Positions 28,201 to 35,105 are shown, numbered from the stretch's first letter. The stretch is 37,803 nucleotides of DNA from Zobellia amurskyensis (GCF_009725985.1 NZ_RCNR01000045.1:1-37803); one strand, 5' to 3'. Numbers and translations: made by a program. The notes: generated by a model from the sequence alone, not told the origin.

Positions 28201-29461
28201 TGTAGGGTCGTTAAAACCTTCGTTCGGTTTTGTGTTTGGTAGTCAGGCAGATGTACGTTTTGATGCCGCCAGAAAAGGATGGTTGACCGGTTTTGAAGAA
28301 TTCAATGAGCAGTACATTCAGAATGTCAACAAACAACTGAATATTACAGCTACCGCCCAGCCTATTAAAGATTTGACTATAGATTTGTCTGCGGATAGGC
28401 AGTACTCCAACAGTTATCAAGAGAATTTTAGTGTTATACGTAATGTAGATGGCTCTTTAGAGTATAACAACCTTTTAGGGAATCATTATGGTAATTTCAG
28501 TATTTCTACTGTTATGATCGGTACGGTTTTCAACAAGAGTAATGAGTTTGATTCAGAAACTTTTGAGCAATTCAAACAAAATCGTTTTACCATTGCCAAT
28601 CGTTTGGTTGCGGATAGAGGTCAGTCTGTAGGCGATTTAGATGATGATGGTTTTCCTGAGAAATATGGAAAAACACAACAAGATGTATTGCTTCCGGCTT
28701 TCTTTGCGGCTTATACGGGACAGGATGCGGAACGTGTTAACTTGGATGCTTTCCGCCAGATACCTATTCCTAATTGGAATTTGAAATTTACAGGGCTTAT
28801 GAGGAACAAATGGTTCAAGAAAAGGTTCCAACGTTTTTCTTTGAGTCATGGGTATCGTGCAGCTTATAGTATCAATTCTTTTCAGACCAATCTTGAGAAA
28901 GTACAACTGGAAAATGATGGACTTTCTGCTGTTGATCCGGAGACCGGAGATTTAATGTCAGACCTTATTCTGAACAACGTGGTCTTGAACGATGAATTTA
29001 ATCCATTGGTACGTGTGGACTTCGAGATGAAAAATTCGGTAAGTATTTTGGCTGAAATGAGAACCAGCAGAACCTTGGCACTCAGTTTTGACAATAACCT
29101 TATGACCGAAATGAACGGTAAGGAATATACGGTTGGTTTAGGGTATCGTTTTAAAGATGTAAAATTCGTAACCAACATTGGAGGAAATAAAACCCGTTTA
29201 AAAGGTGATTTGAACTTAAAAGCAGATGTAACCTTAAGGGATAACATTACTATTATAAGAAATCTTGATATAGATAACAATCAGATTACTTCGGGTCAGA
29301 ACTTATTGTCTATTAAGTTTACTGCAGATTATGCGCTAAGCAAAAACCTGAATGCTTTGTTCTTCTATGATCACTCGTTCTCTCAGTTTGCCGTATCTAC
29401 TGCTTTTCCTCAGACTACAATCAACACAGGCTTTACTATCAGGTATAATTTCGGTAATTAA
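22268..29461 (+). CDS. sprA: SprA, outer-membrane translocon of the type IX secretion system
   Basis: Giant outer-membrane protein that forms the conduct of the type IX secretion system, needed for export of CTD-bearing proteins and gliding adhesins. At 2397 residues it is close to F. johnsoniae SprA (about 2400). The start is TTG at 22268: an in-frame stop at 22250 leaves no ATG or GTG upstream, and the TTG opens a clear signal peptide (residues 1-31, ending VSYA before Q). Downstream are SprA family landmarks such as TTYLDDFEGAQALID and SSLRMYMTGF. Alternating beta-strand segments run to the C-terminal strand TGFTIRYNFGN, as expected for the 36-strand barrel. It lies 5 bases after ruvA. No type IX partner genes are nearby. 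Confidence 0.95.
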   Translation: MKTGAKLFLKSPFKLTLLFLFLLVSSGVSYAQETENEDREEQEVDSVKTGFSLGKLKMENPESIVSKYDYDPNLNMYIYSEKVGDFDIGYPVILTPDQYYELVRQEGIKGYFKEKSDAYAGKKEGSEEARKNLLPNFYVNKDWFQSIFGGNNIEVIPQGSVAMDLGVIWQKNDNPSLSPRNRTNLSFDFDQRISLSMLGKIGERLQVTANYDTEATFDFQNIVKLDYTPTEDDIIRSIEVGNVNMPLNSSLITGAQSLFGVKTQLQFGKTTVTAVFSEQRSQNNTVVAQGGGTVNEFSVSALQYDEDKHFFLAQYFRDNYDAALVNYPYIRSQVQITRLEVWVTNRSQQTLNVRNVVGIQDLGEYDPLVAGQAKTRISQNAPGAFFNTNSGQPNELPRNNANDYDPALIGQGGALTQSIRDVATIEQGFNVTGYLPNQGFDYAYLENARKLEQSRDFQFNSQLGYISLNQRLSNDEVLAVAFQYTYNGKVYQVGEFANGGLDATTVSGAIDNPIIENNTLVLKLLKSNITNVSDPIWDLMMKNIYATGAFRLSEEDFKMNILYSNPTPRNYITPVEDFPNQTDGGKPLQERILLDVFNFDRLNAYNDVQPGGDGFFDFVPGITVDTQNGQIIFTKVEPFGEYLFERLGGGDYSTETGYNANQQKYVFRDMYELTKSAALQNPEKDKFLLKGRYKSEGSNGIPIGAFNVPRGSVRVTAGGRQLQEGIDYTVNYQAGTVQILDPSLEASNTPINISVENNAVFGQQTRRFTGVNVEHQFNKNFVLGATLLNLNERPLTQKSNFGVEPVNNTVFGFNGNFSTEVPFFTRLVNKLPNIDTDVPSNLSVRGEVAWLKPNSPKNADFQGETTTYLDDFEGAQALIDIRSSLGWALASTPVEFLDTPTQKGLETGFGRAKTAWYTIDPVFYTNQRPSSISDNDISTNATRRIFIDEVFPQVEVAQGQTRQQTTLDLAYYPELKGPYNANGNFDTDSPNDKWGGIMRSLSSTNFEQANVEFVQFWVMDPYLEGTATSEGELVFNLGNISEDILSDGLKQYENGLPVNGEGSVKPENPIWGPVPATQALVYAFDVNEGSRTQQDVGFDGLDDAEEAFIYGNDNPEDPALDNYEYFLQRDGGILNRYLNFNNPQGNSPVEVTNDNRGSTTLPDVEDIDRDLTMNTVNSYYEYRIPIRSNTTINDKYVTDIRDSLVLSGNRIPNESTVRTRWIQYKIPLSDFTDAVGGINDFRSISSLRMYMTGFSSDVLLRFATLDLVRGDWRTYTKSLDVDDPNTADDATTLDVNAVNIQENESRSPIPYVLPPGVLREQLNNNNTIIQQNEQSLSLVVENLEPQDSRGVFKSLDIDVRQYEKLKMFIHAEKILETDIYTVDEPLVGFLRIGTDFSENFYQLEIPLEFTPFGSSSEEAVWPDNNQMEIVLADLNKVKSVWIAGTDLSEIRYFEVINGEVVSVDALSARTPGRLRIGIQGNPSLGSIRSMMVGVKNVSRTPARGEVWFNELRLAGLDNEGGWAALAAVDANFADFANVSATGSTSTSGFGAIDQMPNERAREDALSYDLVTNVNLGQLLPNKWGIQLPFNYGISEQMITPEFDPVYDDLKLQDRIDAADNPEDAKAIEQQAEDYTKRTSINFIGVRKDRGEEADANFYDVENFTFNYSYNETNHRDFEIASLEDKNVAAGFVYNHNFKPVEVAPFMKNDSLFTSRYWRWLKELNLSLLPTSVSVNSNIDRQFNQQRFRDVVEEGVDKLELPTLQQRNYQFNWQYAVNYSLTKSLRLNMTASNNHIVRNYYEDYVNGTGDEDQRINETLGLWDGFWDLGEPNRHAQQLELNYELPFSKIPLLDFINAQYSYTSNFDWQRGGDALREVALEDINTVQNASTHNITANLTMQKFYDMVGLKKRSGKSAANRTPVRRDKAGNPASGGDKTEKKSSGLFNTAVDILTIVKRLNLNYNESRGKVLPGYTQSVGFVGSLKPSFGFVFGSQADVRFDAARKGWLTGFEEFNEQYIQNVNKQLNITATAQPIKDLTIDLSADRQYSNSYQENFSVIRNVDGSLEYNNLLGNHYGNFSISTVMIGTVFNKSNEFDSETFEQFKQNRFTIANRLVADRGQSVGDLDDDGFPEKYGKTQQDVLLPAFFAAYTGQDAERVNLDAFRQIPIPNWNLKFTGLMRNKWFKKRFQRFSLSHGYRAAYSINSFQTNLEKVQLENDGLSAVDPETGDLMSDLILNNVVLNDEFNPLVRVDFEMKNSVSILAEMRTSRTLALSFDNNLMTEMNGKEYTVGLGYRFKDVKFVTNIGGNKTRLKGDLNLKADVTLRDNITIIRNLDIDNNQITSGQNLLSIKFTADYALSKNLNALFFYDHSFSQFAVSTAFPQTTINTGFTIRYNFGN

Positions 29462-29569
29462 TTCCCCTCCTACAGAAACCGTTAAGTGGATTTGGCCGTA
29501 ATGCGAGATACCTTAATATTAAGATAGAGTAATTTTTCTTTTTTTACGGGTCAACTTGGTCTTGTTTTT

Positions 29570-29600
29570 TTGAATACTCCTTCAGAAAACAATACATTTG
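29570..29600 (+). promoter_or_regulatory. Promoter of gcvH
   Basis: TTG at 29570-29572 and TACATTTG at 29593-29600, separated by 20 bases, fit the Bacteroidota TTG / TAnnTTTG promoter well. The gcvH ATG is 20 bases after the -7 box. Confidence 0.65.
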
Positions 29601-29619
29601 TTTTCATAAAAATAAGACC

Positions 29620-30000
29620 ATGAATATACCTGCAGAATTAAAGTATACTAAGGACCACGAGTGGATTAAAATAGATGGTGATATAGCTACCGTAGGCATT
29701 ACCGATTTTGCCCAGAGTGAGTTGGGAGACATTGTTTATGTTGAAGTAGAGACCGTAGATGAAACTTTGGATAGAGAAGAGGTTTTTGGAACGGTGGAAG
29801 CGGTAAAGACCGTTTCAGATTTATTTCAGCCTTTAAGCGGAGAGATCATTGAATTTAATGAAGCGTTGGAAGATGCTCCTGAAAATGTAAATTCTGACCC
29901 ATATGGAGATGGTTGGATGGTGAAAATTAAAATCAGTGACGCTACTGAAGTAGACGACCTTTTGTCTGCTGAAGACTATAAATCACTAATTGGTGCTTAA
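29620..30000 (+). CDS. gcvH: Glycine cleavage system H protein
   Basis: Lipoyl-carrier protein of the glycine cleavage system, shuttling the aminomethyl group between the P, T and L proteins in the cytoplasm. The 126-residue length is standard. The N-terminus ([13 protein letters not shown]) and the lipoylation motif [13 protein letters not shown] with K63 as the modified lysine are diagnostic. GcvP/T/L genes are not in the window. Its 3' end overlaps the start of the VanZ-like gene by 11 bases. Confidence 0.97.
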   Translation: MNIPAELKYTKDHEWIKIDGDIATVGITDFAQSELGDIVYVEVETVDETLDREEVFGTVEAVKTVSDLFQPLSGEIIEFNEALEDAPENVNSDPYGDGWMVKIKISDATEVDDLLSAEDYKSLIGA

Positions 30001-30394
30001 AAATAGTAAGTATACAATTGCATTTTTAGGCTGGATGGCGTTCGTTACCTTTTCTAGTCTAGTTTCTTTCTCAGATACAGATGCTGCTGATATAGATATT
30101 CCAAACCTTGATAAGGTTGTTCATTTTTCCTTTTATTTTGGAGCGGCTTTTTTAGCTGTGCTATTTATTAGGGAAAGAACAAAAGGAGGCATGGAGTTAC
30201 GTAAGGCGGTTTTATTTGCTGTTGTAGGAGCAATCATTTATGGTATAATTATTGAGGTTTTACAGTATAGCTTTACAGCAGATCGCCATGGCGATATCCT
30301 AGATGCATTAGCAAATAGTGTGGGTGCAATCTTGGGTTCGTTAGCCGTTAAATCCCTTTTTTCTAAGGAAAGGTGGTTAAAATGGGAAAATTAG
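29990..30394 (+). CDS. VanZ-like small membrane protein
   Basis: A 134-residue inner-membrane protein of the VanZ-like family, function unknown. It has about four hydrophobic helices, the motif [14 protein letters not shown] after the first helix, and the closing [16 protein letters not shown], both typical of VanZ-like proteins. There is no upstream ATG in frame; the start is TTG at 29990 or GTG at 29993. The first internal ATG (30035) would cut into the first helix. The start overlaps the end of gcvH by 8-11 bases, implying translational coupling. Confidence 0.8.
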   Translation: MVLKNSKYTIAFLGWMAFVTFSSLVSFSDTDAADIDIPNLDKVVHFSFYFGAAFLAVLFIRERTKGGMELRKAVLFAVVGAIIYGIIIEVLQYSFTADRHGDILDALANSVGAILGSLAVKSLFSKERWLKWEN

Positions 30395-30447
30395 TTGCTT
30401 GTTAAAGGATTATTTAATTAAATTAGCACACATTAAAACACAAAATT

Positions 30448-31152
30448 ATGGAACCGAAAAAGAACCCGAAAGCAGATGTAGGCCGCAATAGTGGACTCTA
30501 TTTTGTTATTGGCCTCGCAGTTACAATGGGGTTAGTGTACACCGCATTGGAGTGGAAAACGTATGATAAGACCAGTGATTACGATATTTCAATGAATGTT
30601 GATGATGAATTGGACGAGGAAGTTCCTATGACGGAGCAAATTAAAACACCACCGCCACCACCGCCACCAGCAGCTCCTGAAATTATTGAGGTTGTTGAAG
30701 ATGAGGAGGAGGTTGAAGAAACTGTAATCGAATCTACAGAGACCAGTCAAGAAGAAGAAATCATCGAAGTGGAAGATGTTCTTGTTGAAGAAGAGGTAGA
30801 AGATGTAGATGTACCTTTTGCAGTTATTGAAGATGTGCCAATTTTTCCAGGATGTGAAAGTGAGTCTGATAAAAGAGCTTGTTTTCAGAAAATGATGCAG
30901 AAGCACATTGGTAAAAACTTTAGATACCCGGAAATTGCTCAGGAAATGGGTGTTCAGGGTAGGGTTAGTGTAATGTTTACTATCCAAAAAGATGGTAGCA
31001 TCGGTAACGTTAGAATGCGTGGGCCGGACAAAAACCTAGAGAAAGAAGCTGCTCGTATTATTAGCAAGCTTCCTAAAATGACACCAGGTAAGCAACGTGG
31101 TAGGGCTGTAAGGGTTCCATTCAGTATTCCTATTACATTTAAGTTGCAGTAA
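30448..31152 (+). CDS. TonB-family energy transducer
   Basis: Inner-membrane anchored, periplasm-spanning protein that transmits proton-motive force from ExbBD-type motors to TonB-dependent outer-membrane receptors. Of 234 residues, about 15-36 form the N-terminal transmembrane helix. A proline run (TPPPPPPPAAP, about 66-76) and a very acidic Glu/Val-rich spacer (about 80-122) replace the usual Pro-Lys linker. The TonB C-terminal domain follows (about 128-234: FRYPEIAQEMGVQGRVSVMF, ending RVPFSIPITFKLQ). Two cysteines sit at its start (FPGCESES...RACF). ExbB/D genes are not in the window. A terminator follows. Confidence 0.9.
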   Translation: MEPKKNPKADVGRNSGLYFVIGLAVTMGLVYTALEWKTYDKTSDYDISMNVDDELDEEVPMTEQIKTPPPPPPPAAPEIIEVVEDEEEVEETVIESTETSQEEEIIEVEDVLVEEEVEDVDVPFAVIEDVPIFPGCESESDKRACFQKMMQKHIGKNFRYPEIAQEMGVQGRVSVMFTIQKDGSIGNVRMRGPDKNLEKEAARIISKLPKMTPGKQRGRAVRVPFSIPITFKLQ

Positions 31153-31171
31153 GCTGTAACACTTATAATAT

Positions 31172-31205
31172 AAAACCCGTCTACTTTGTAGGCGGGTTTT
31201 TTTTT
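31172..31205 (+). terminator. Rho-independent terminator after the TonB-family gene
   Basis: A 13-bp stem, 31172-31184 with 31188-31200, containing one G-T wobble, a 3-base loop TTT and a T-run of nine. It lies 20 bases after the stop codon. Confidence 0.92.
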
Positions 31206-31274
31206 ATGCAATATGGTTTGGTGTCAGTATCATAGTTTTGAGCGCTTTAGCGGTCATAATATAAAGATGTCCAA

Positions 31275-31309
31275 TTGGTTGCAGAAATAGAGGTTGAAAG
31301 CTATCTTTG
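31275..31309 (+). promoter_or_regulatory. Promoter of the ctaB-cox3 cluster
   Basis: TATCTTTG at 31302-31309 matches TAnnTTTG. TTG at 31279-31281 lies 20 bases upstream (a second TTG is at 31275-31277). The ctaB ATG follows 18 bases after the -7 box, giving a short leader. Confidence 0.6.
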
Positions 31310-31327
31310 CAGTTCGAAAAAAGATGA

Positions 31328-32227
31328 ATGAAAACTGCGGTTAATACGGCAACAGCTCCTACTTTGGCACTGGCAATGGCGGATTTTAAAGAGATTACAA
31401 AAGCTAGACTAGCAATTAGTGTGGTTTTTTCTTCTTTGGCCGGTTATTTGTTGGGCGCCTATCAGATTGATGTTGTTTCCCTTTTACTGTTGGCTTTTGG
31501 TGGATATTGTATGGTTGGGGCCTCTAATGCCTATAACCAGATAATAGAAAAAGATTTGGATGCGTTAATGAAACGTACCCAAAATAGACCAATACCTTCC
31601 GGTAGGATGTCGGTCAATAAAGCACTGTTTATAGCTGTATTGCTTACAGTGTTGGGTATTGTCTCTCTTTATATATTGAACCCTAAGACTGCCATGTTCG
31701 GGGCAATTTCTATATTTCTTTATACAAGTTGTTATACGCCTTTAAAGACCAAAACGCCATTGGCGGTTTTTGTTGGGGCTTTTCCTGGTGCTATTCCTTT
31801 TATGTTAGGATGGGTTGCGGCTACAAATGAATTTGGTATTGAGCCGGGTACATTATTTATGATACAGTTCTTTTGGCAGTTTCCACATTTTTGGGCCTTG
31901 GGTTGGATGTTGGATGATGATTATAAAAGAGGAGGATTTAAAATGTTGCCAACTGGAAAAAAGGATAAAGGCACAGCGTTACAGATTATAATGTATACTA
32001 TTTGGATGTTGGTTATTTCGGTGGTCCCCGTTTTTGGTGTTACGGGTAGATTGCAACTTTCGGTTCCAGCAGCAATAATTATTTTTTTAATGGGTATGGT
32101 TATGTTGGTCTTTGCTTTTCTGTTGTATGAAAAGCGTGATAATGTTACCGCGCGAAAATTAATGTTGGCAAGTGTTAGTTATATTACGTTAATGCAAGTG
32201 GCTTACGTAGTAGATAAGTTTATTTAA
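31328..32227 (+). CDS. ctaB: Heme O synthase (protoheme IX farnesyltransferase)
   Basis: UbiA-family inner-membrane prenyltransferase that adds a farnesyl group to heme b, giving heme O, the precursor of heme A for the aa3 oxidase. The 299-residue protein has about nine hydrophobic helices. The polyprenyl-diphosphate/Mg site is N70-x3-E74-x3-D78 followed by MKRTQNRPIPSG; E74 takes the position that is Asp in E. coli CyoE. The second Asp-rich loop is visible as LDDDYKRGGFKMLP. It starts a second oxidase cluster; cox3 follows after 2 bases. Heme A synthase is not seen here. Confidence 0.95.
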   Translation: MKTAVNTATAPTLALAMADFKEITKARLAISVVFSSLAGYLLGAYQIDVVSLLLLAFGGYCMVGASNAYNQIIEKDLDALMKRTQNRPIPSGRMSVNKALFIAVLLTVLGIVSLYILNPKTAMFGAISIFLYTSCYTPLKTKTPLAVFVGAFPGAIPFMLGWVAATNEFGIEPGTLFMIQFFWQFPHFWALGWMLDDDYKRGGFKMLPTGKKDKGTALQIIMYTIWMLVISVVPVFGVTGRLQLSVPAAIIIFLMGMVMLVFAFLLYEKRDNVTARKLMLASVSYITLMQVAYVVDKFI

Positions 32228-32229
32228 AT

Positions 32230-32817
32230 ATGATCATGGATTTAACAAGAGGAACGGGGAAAGAGAAGAACGATAGGGCTAAAAAAATGATGCTCTGGTT
32301 TGGTATTGTAAGCCTTATAATGGGTTTTGCCGGGTGGACAAGCGCTTATATTGTAAGTAGCTCCCGAGAAGACTGGATCAGTGATCTTCATTTGCCAAGC
32401 TCTTTTTTGGTAAGTGCTACCTTAATAATTATAAGTAGTATTACCTATATAATGGCAAAGACCGCCATTAAAAATGGTAATTCTGCCATGGGAACTAAAT
32501 GGTTATGGGCTACGTTAGGTTTGGGAATTGCTTTTGTAGCGTTCCAGTTTAATGGTTTCTCCCAAATGATAGCCACAGGTTACTATTTTACGGGACCAAC
32601 AAGTAACATTAAATTATCTTATGTTTTCTTGATTGCAATGGTGCATATTGTGCACGTTGCTGCAGGTATTATTTCTTTATTAGTAGTTATATATAATCAA
32701 ATTAAAGGTAAATATTCGCCTCAGGAGCATTTAGGGGTGGATTTAGGAGCAACTTTTTGGCATTTTTTAGACTTGTTATGGGTTTATTTACTGGCATTTA
32801 TGTACTTCGTAGGGTAA
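32230..32817 (+). CDS. Cytochrome c oxidase subunit III family protein, short form
   Basis: Membrane protein of 195 residues with five hydrophobic helices, in the heme-copper oxidase subunit III family. It ends with the family's final helix (FWHFLDLLWVYLLAFMY). It lacks the large soluble insert present in the next gene. An alternative ATG at 32236 would remove only two residues. It lies 2 bases after ctaB. Subunit III supports proton uptake and stability of subunit I; whether this short copy or the longer neighbour, or both, are in the mature enzyme is unclear from sequence. Confidence 0.88.
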   Translation: MIMDLTRGTGKEKNDRAKKMMLWFGIVSLIMGFAGWTSAYIVSSSREDWISDLHLPSSFLVSATLIIISSITYIMAKTAIKNGNSAMGTKWLWATLGLGIAFVAFQFNGFSQMIATGYYFTGPTSNIKLSYVFLIAMVHIVHVAAGIISLLVVIYNQIKGKYSPQEHLGVDLGATFWHFLDLLWVYLLAFMYFVG

Positions 32818-32878
32818 TAAAATTAAATAAAGTTGGTTTTTCATGTGTGTAGTGCTTTCACGATACATAAGAAAACTA

Positions 32879-32886
32879 TAAATTTG
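32879..32886 (+). promoter_or_regulatory. Possible internal -7 box before the long cox3
   Basis: TAAATTTG matches TAnnTTTG in the 97-base gap between the two cox3 genes, 28 bases before the ATG. Only TTTC is found near the -33 position, so this is tentative. Confidence 0.35.
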
Positions 32887-32914
32887 TGCAAAATCTAACC
32901 ATACTACAAAATAT

Positions 32915-33904
32915 ATGGATTCAACGGTAACAACTGGTACGGCGGAAGAAAACGTGTGGGGAGGCGGAAATAGCCCCTTAGGAGCATCATACGGAAAAAT
33001 GATGATGTGGTTCTTTATCGTTTCCGATGCTTTAACCTTTTCAGGTTTTTTGGCTGCTTACGGCTTTTCAAGGTTTAAATTTATAGAAATATGGCCGATC
33101 GCCGATGAGGTGTTTACCCACGTTCCTTTCTTTCATGGAAATTACCCCATGATTTATGTGGCCTTCATGACGTTCATTCTTATTATGTCTTCGGTAACTA
33201 TGGTATTAGCCGTAGATGCTGGGCATAAAATGAAGAAGAATGCCGTTATCTGGTATATGTTCCTTACTATTATTGGAGGTGCAATTTTCGTTGGCTCTCA
33301 GGCTTGGGAATGGGGTACTTTTATTAAAGGGGATTATGGTGCGGTTGAAACCAAGGGAGGAAGAATTTTACAATTCGTAAATGCGGAAACTGGTGAACGT
33401 GCTGCAATTCGTGATTTTGCGAAGACCTTACCTAGTGAGCGTGTTGAGCATGAGAATAAAAACGGTGTTTGGTTCTTTGACGAAGGTTATATGCCTAGTT
33501 ATTCTTTCAACGAGGTTATGGAAGGTTTCAAAGCAAACCCTAGTATTCTTATACGTACGGAGGCCATAGTTCAGGAAGGTGAGAACGAAGGGCATAAGAC
33601 ATTACTTAACAGAGAAGAATCTTTGAAGAAAATCAAAGATGGTGTTTTGGTTGTTGAAGGTGCTAACTTAATTAGAAATGAATACGGAAGCCGTCTGTTC
33701 GCAGATTTCTTCTTCTTCATAACAGGTTTTCACGGTTTCCACGTTTTCTCAGGAGTTGTTATCAACGTAATCATATTTTTTAATGTGATTTTGGGCACCT
33801 ACGAACGAAGAGGACATTATGAAATGGTAGAAAAAGTAGGGCTGTATTGGCACTTTGTAGATTTAGTGTGGGTATTTGTATTCACCTTCTTCTATCTGGT
33901 ATAA
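32915..33904 (+). CDS. coxC: Cytochrome c oxidase subunit III, long form with soluble insert
   Basis: Subunit III of the heme-copper oxidase, 329 residues. Three helices (about 28-50, 78-100, 108-128) are followed by a hydrophilic segment of about 118 residues (140-257) rich in charged residues. The last two helices then end with YWHFVDLVWVFVFTFFY. Histidine/phenylalanine-rich GFHGFHVFSG in the fourth helix is typical. The insert should form an exposed domain between helices; its function is unknown. The gene is 97 bases after the short cox3 and 51 bases before the subunit IV gene. Confidence 0.9.
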   Translation: MDSTVTTGTAEENVWGGGNSPLGASYGKMMMWFFIVSDALTFSGFLAAYGFSRFKFIEIWPIADEVFTHVPFFHGNYPMIYVAFMTFILIMSSVTMVLAVDAGHKMKKNAVIWYMFLTIIGGAIFVGSQAWEWGTFIKGDYGAVETKGGRILQFVNAETGERAAIRDFAKTLPSERVEHENKNGVWFFDEGYMPSYSFNEVMEGFKANPSILIRTEAIVQEGENEGHKTLLNREESLKKIKDGVLVVEGANLIRNEYGSRLFADFFFFITGFHGFHVFSGVVINVIIFFNVILGTYERRGHYEMVEKVGLYWHFVDLVWVFVFTFFYLV

Positions 33905-33910
33905 CTCTTA

Positions 33911-33922
33911 TTTCACGTGAAA
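33911..33922. promoter_or_regulatory. 12-bp perfect palindrome between cox3 and cox4
   Basis: TTTCACGTGAAA is a perfect inverted repeat without a loop, in the 51-base gap between cox3 and the subunit IV gene. It could be a binding site for a dimeric regulator, or chance. No regulator gene is in the window. Confidence 0.3.
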
Positions 33923-33955
33923 ATCGATATATAACGCATTTGAGATTAATATAAT

Positions 33956-34339
33956 ATGGCACACGCACACAAACTAGAGATTTTTAGAGGACTGTTGAAG
34001 TTTAAGTCCAATACCCAAAAAATCTGGGGAGTTCTTATATTTCTTTCCATCATTACAGCTGTTGAGGTTGTTTTAGGTATCGTAAAGCCTAGAGCACTAA
34101 CACATTCTTATTTTATAGGAATGAAGTTGTTGAACTGGATATTTATCATCTTAACCTTAGTTAAGGCATATTACATTGCTTGGGATTTCATGCACTTACG
34201 TGATGAGAAAAGTTCTTTAAGAAGAGCAATTGTATGGACACCAATTTTTCTTGTTGCCTATCTTTTGTTTATCCTTCTTTTTGAAGCCGACTATGTTTAC
34301 AATGTGTACAAAGACGGGTTTATACAGTGGAACTTCTAA
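33956..34339 (+). CDS. Cytochrome c oxidase subunit IV (prokaryotic COX4 family)
   Basis: A 127-residue membrane protein with three hydrophobic helices (about 24-42, 55-76, 92-112). The sequence AYYIAWDFMHLRDEKSSLRRAI between helices 2 and 3 is typical of the prokaryotic COX4/CtaF-like small subunit. It is an accessory, cofactor-free subunit of the heme-copper oxidase. It is the last gene of the ctaB-cox3 cluster, closed by a terminator 33 bases after the stop. Confidence 0.9.
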   Translation: MAHAHKLEIFRGLLKFKSNTQKIWGVLIFLSIITAVEVVLGIVKPRALTHSYFIGMKLLNWIFIILTLVKAYYIAWDFMHLRDEKSSLRRAIVWTPIFLVAYLLFILLFEADYVYNVYKDGFIQWNF

Positions 34340-34372
34340 ATAATATTATCTTAATAAATTAACAGCATACTA

Positions 34373-34397
34373 AGACGGTTTCACAACCGTCTTTTTT
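34373..34397 (+). terminator. Rho-independent terminator after cox4
   Basis: A perfect 8-bp stem (AGACGGTT 34373-34380, AACCGTCT 34385-34392), 4-base loop TCAC, and a T-run 34392-34397. Confidence 0.88.
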
Positions 34398-34404
34398 ATT
34401 TTTG
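34397..34404 (+). promoter_or_regulatory. Putative -7 box of the SCO/DUF420 unit
   Basis: TATTTTTG matches TAnnTTTG, directly abutting the cox4 terminator's T-run and 36 bases before the ATG at 34441. No good TTG element is found upstream because that space is the terminator stem. Confidence 0.35.
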
Positions 34405-34440
34405 TAGTTGTCTAAAATTTGATGTGAACATTCTTTTCTT

Positions 34441-35079
34441 ATGCAGGTAAAAAAATATTTGGTTTTAGTCGTATTGTTTATTTTACCTATTGTTGCGTAC
34501 CTGTTTTTTGCTTCTGGGGTAACCAATTTTGGAAAACTATCGGTATTGTCTAAAGGCGTTAGTGATGTCGTTCATATGGATGGGGATGCTAGTTTTAAAG
34601 ATAATATTACCGTAGTAGGTTTTTTGGGGAATCACCCTGATAACAAGAATGGTAATGCCTTTAATCTTAATCAAAAAATATACAAACGTTTTTATCAATT
34701 TAAGGATTTTCAGTTCGTAATGGTCATGCCAAAAGGAACAGAGGAGAAAGCTGCTAATTTAAAAAAGGAGCTAGGACTTTTGGTAGACATGAAAAAGTGG
34801 AATTTCGTTTTTGGCGATGAACAGCAAATCAGAGATTTTTTCGGTTCGTTGGATACAGATTTACAGCTAGAAAGTGATTTAAGTACGCCTTATGCGTTTA
34901 TTATAGATAAAGAGTTGAATCTTAGGGGAAGAACAGAGGATGGAGAAGAGGCTACTTTATATGGTTTTGATGCTACATCGGTTTCTGAGTTGAACAACAA
35001 GATGGTGGATGATGTAAAGATTATATTGGCAGAGTACCGTATGGCCTTAAAAAAGAATAGTGCCAATAGGCAGAAGTAA
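34441..35079 (+). CDS. SCO/thioredoxin-fold-like membrane-anchored protein without cysteines
   Basis: A 212-residue protein with one N-terminal membrane anchor (about 5-24), the rest predicted periplasmic. It contains no cysteine at all. Its layout follows the canonical SCO encoded next door: ITVVGFLGNHPDNKNGNAF lies where SCO has VFVVEFFFTSCPSICPIM, QFVMVMPKGTEE where SCO has GIASFSITPD, and PYAFIIDKELNLRGR where SCO has GLFALVDKEGYLRSR. The copper-binding CxxxC is therefore replaced. Role is unknown; by context a structural or chaperone partner in oxidase assembly is plausible. It begins after the cox4 terminator and precedes sco by 26 bases. The fold assignment is inference from position-by-position similarity. 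Confidence 0.65.
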   Translation: MQVKKYLVLVVLFILPIVAYLFFASGVTNFGKLSVLSKGVSDVVHMDGDASFKDNITVVGFLGNHPDNKNGNAFNLNQKIYKRFYQFKDFQFVMVMPKGTEEKAANLKKELGLLVDMKKWNFVFGDEQQIRDFFGSLDTDLQLESDLSTPYAFIIDKELNLRGRTEDGEEATLYGFDATSVSELNNKMVDDVKIILAEYRMALKKNSANRQK

Positions 35080-35105
35080 TAACGTTTTTTGATTTATATA
35101 CTGCA

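Noticed and set aside
29512-29523. CTTAATATTAAG palindrome after sprA
   Set aside because: AT-only core, weak, no T-run immediately after; expected by chance in AT-rich DNA.
30652-30680. CCACCG-type short tandem repeat
   Set aside because: It encodes the proline run of the TonB linker; a coding repeat, not a separate element.
30589-30987. Minus-strand frame rich in Phe/Asn/Trp opposite the TonB-family gene
   Set aside because: It is the reverse of the Glu/Val/Pro-rich spacer, an artefact of biased composition.
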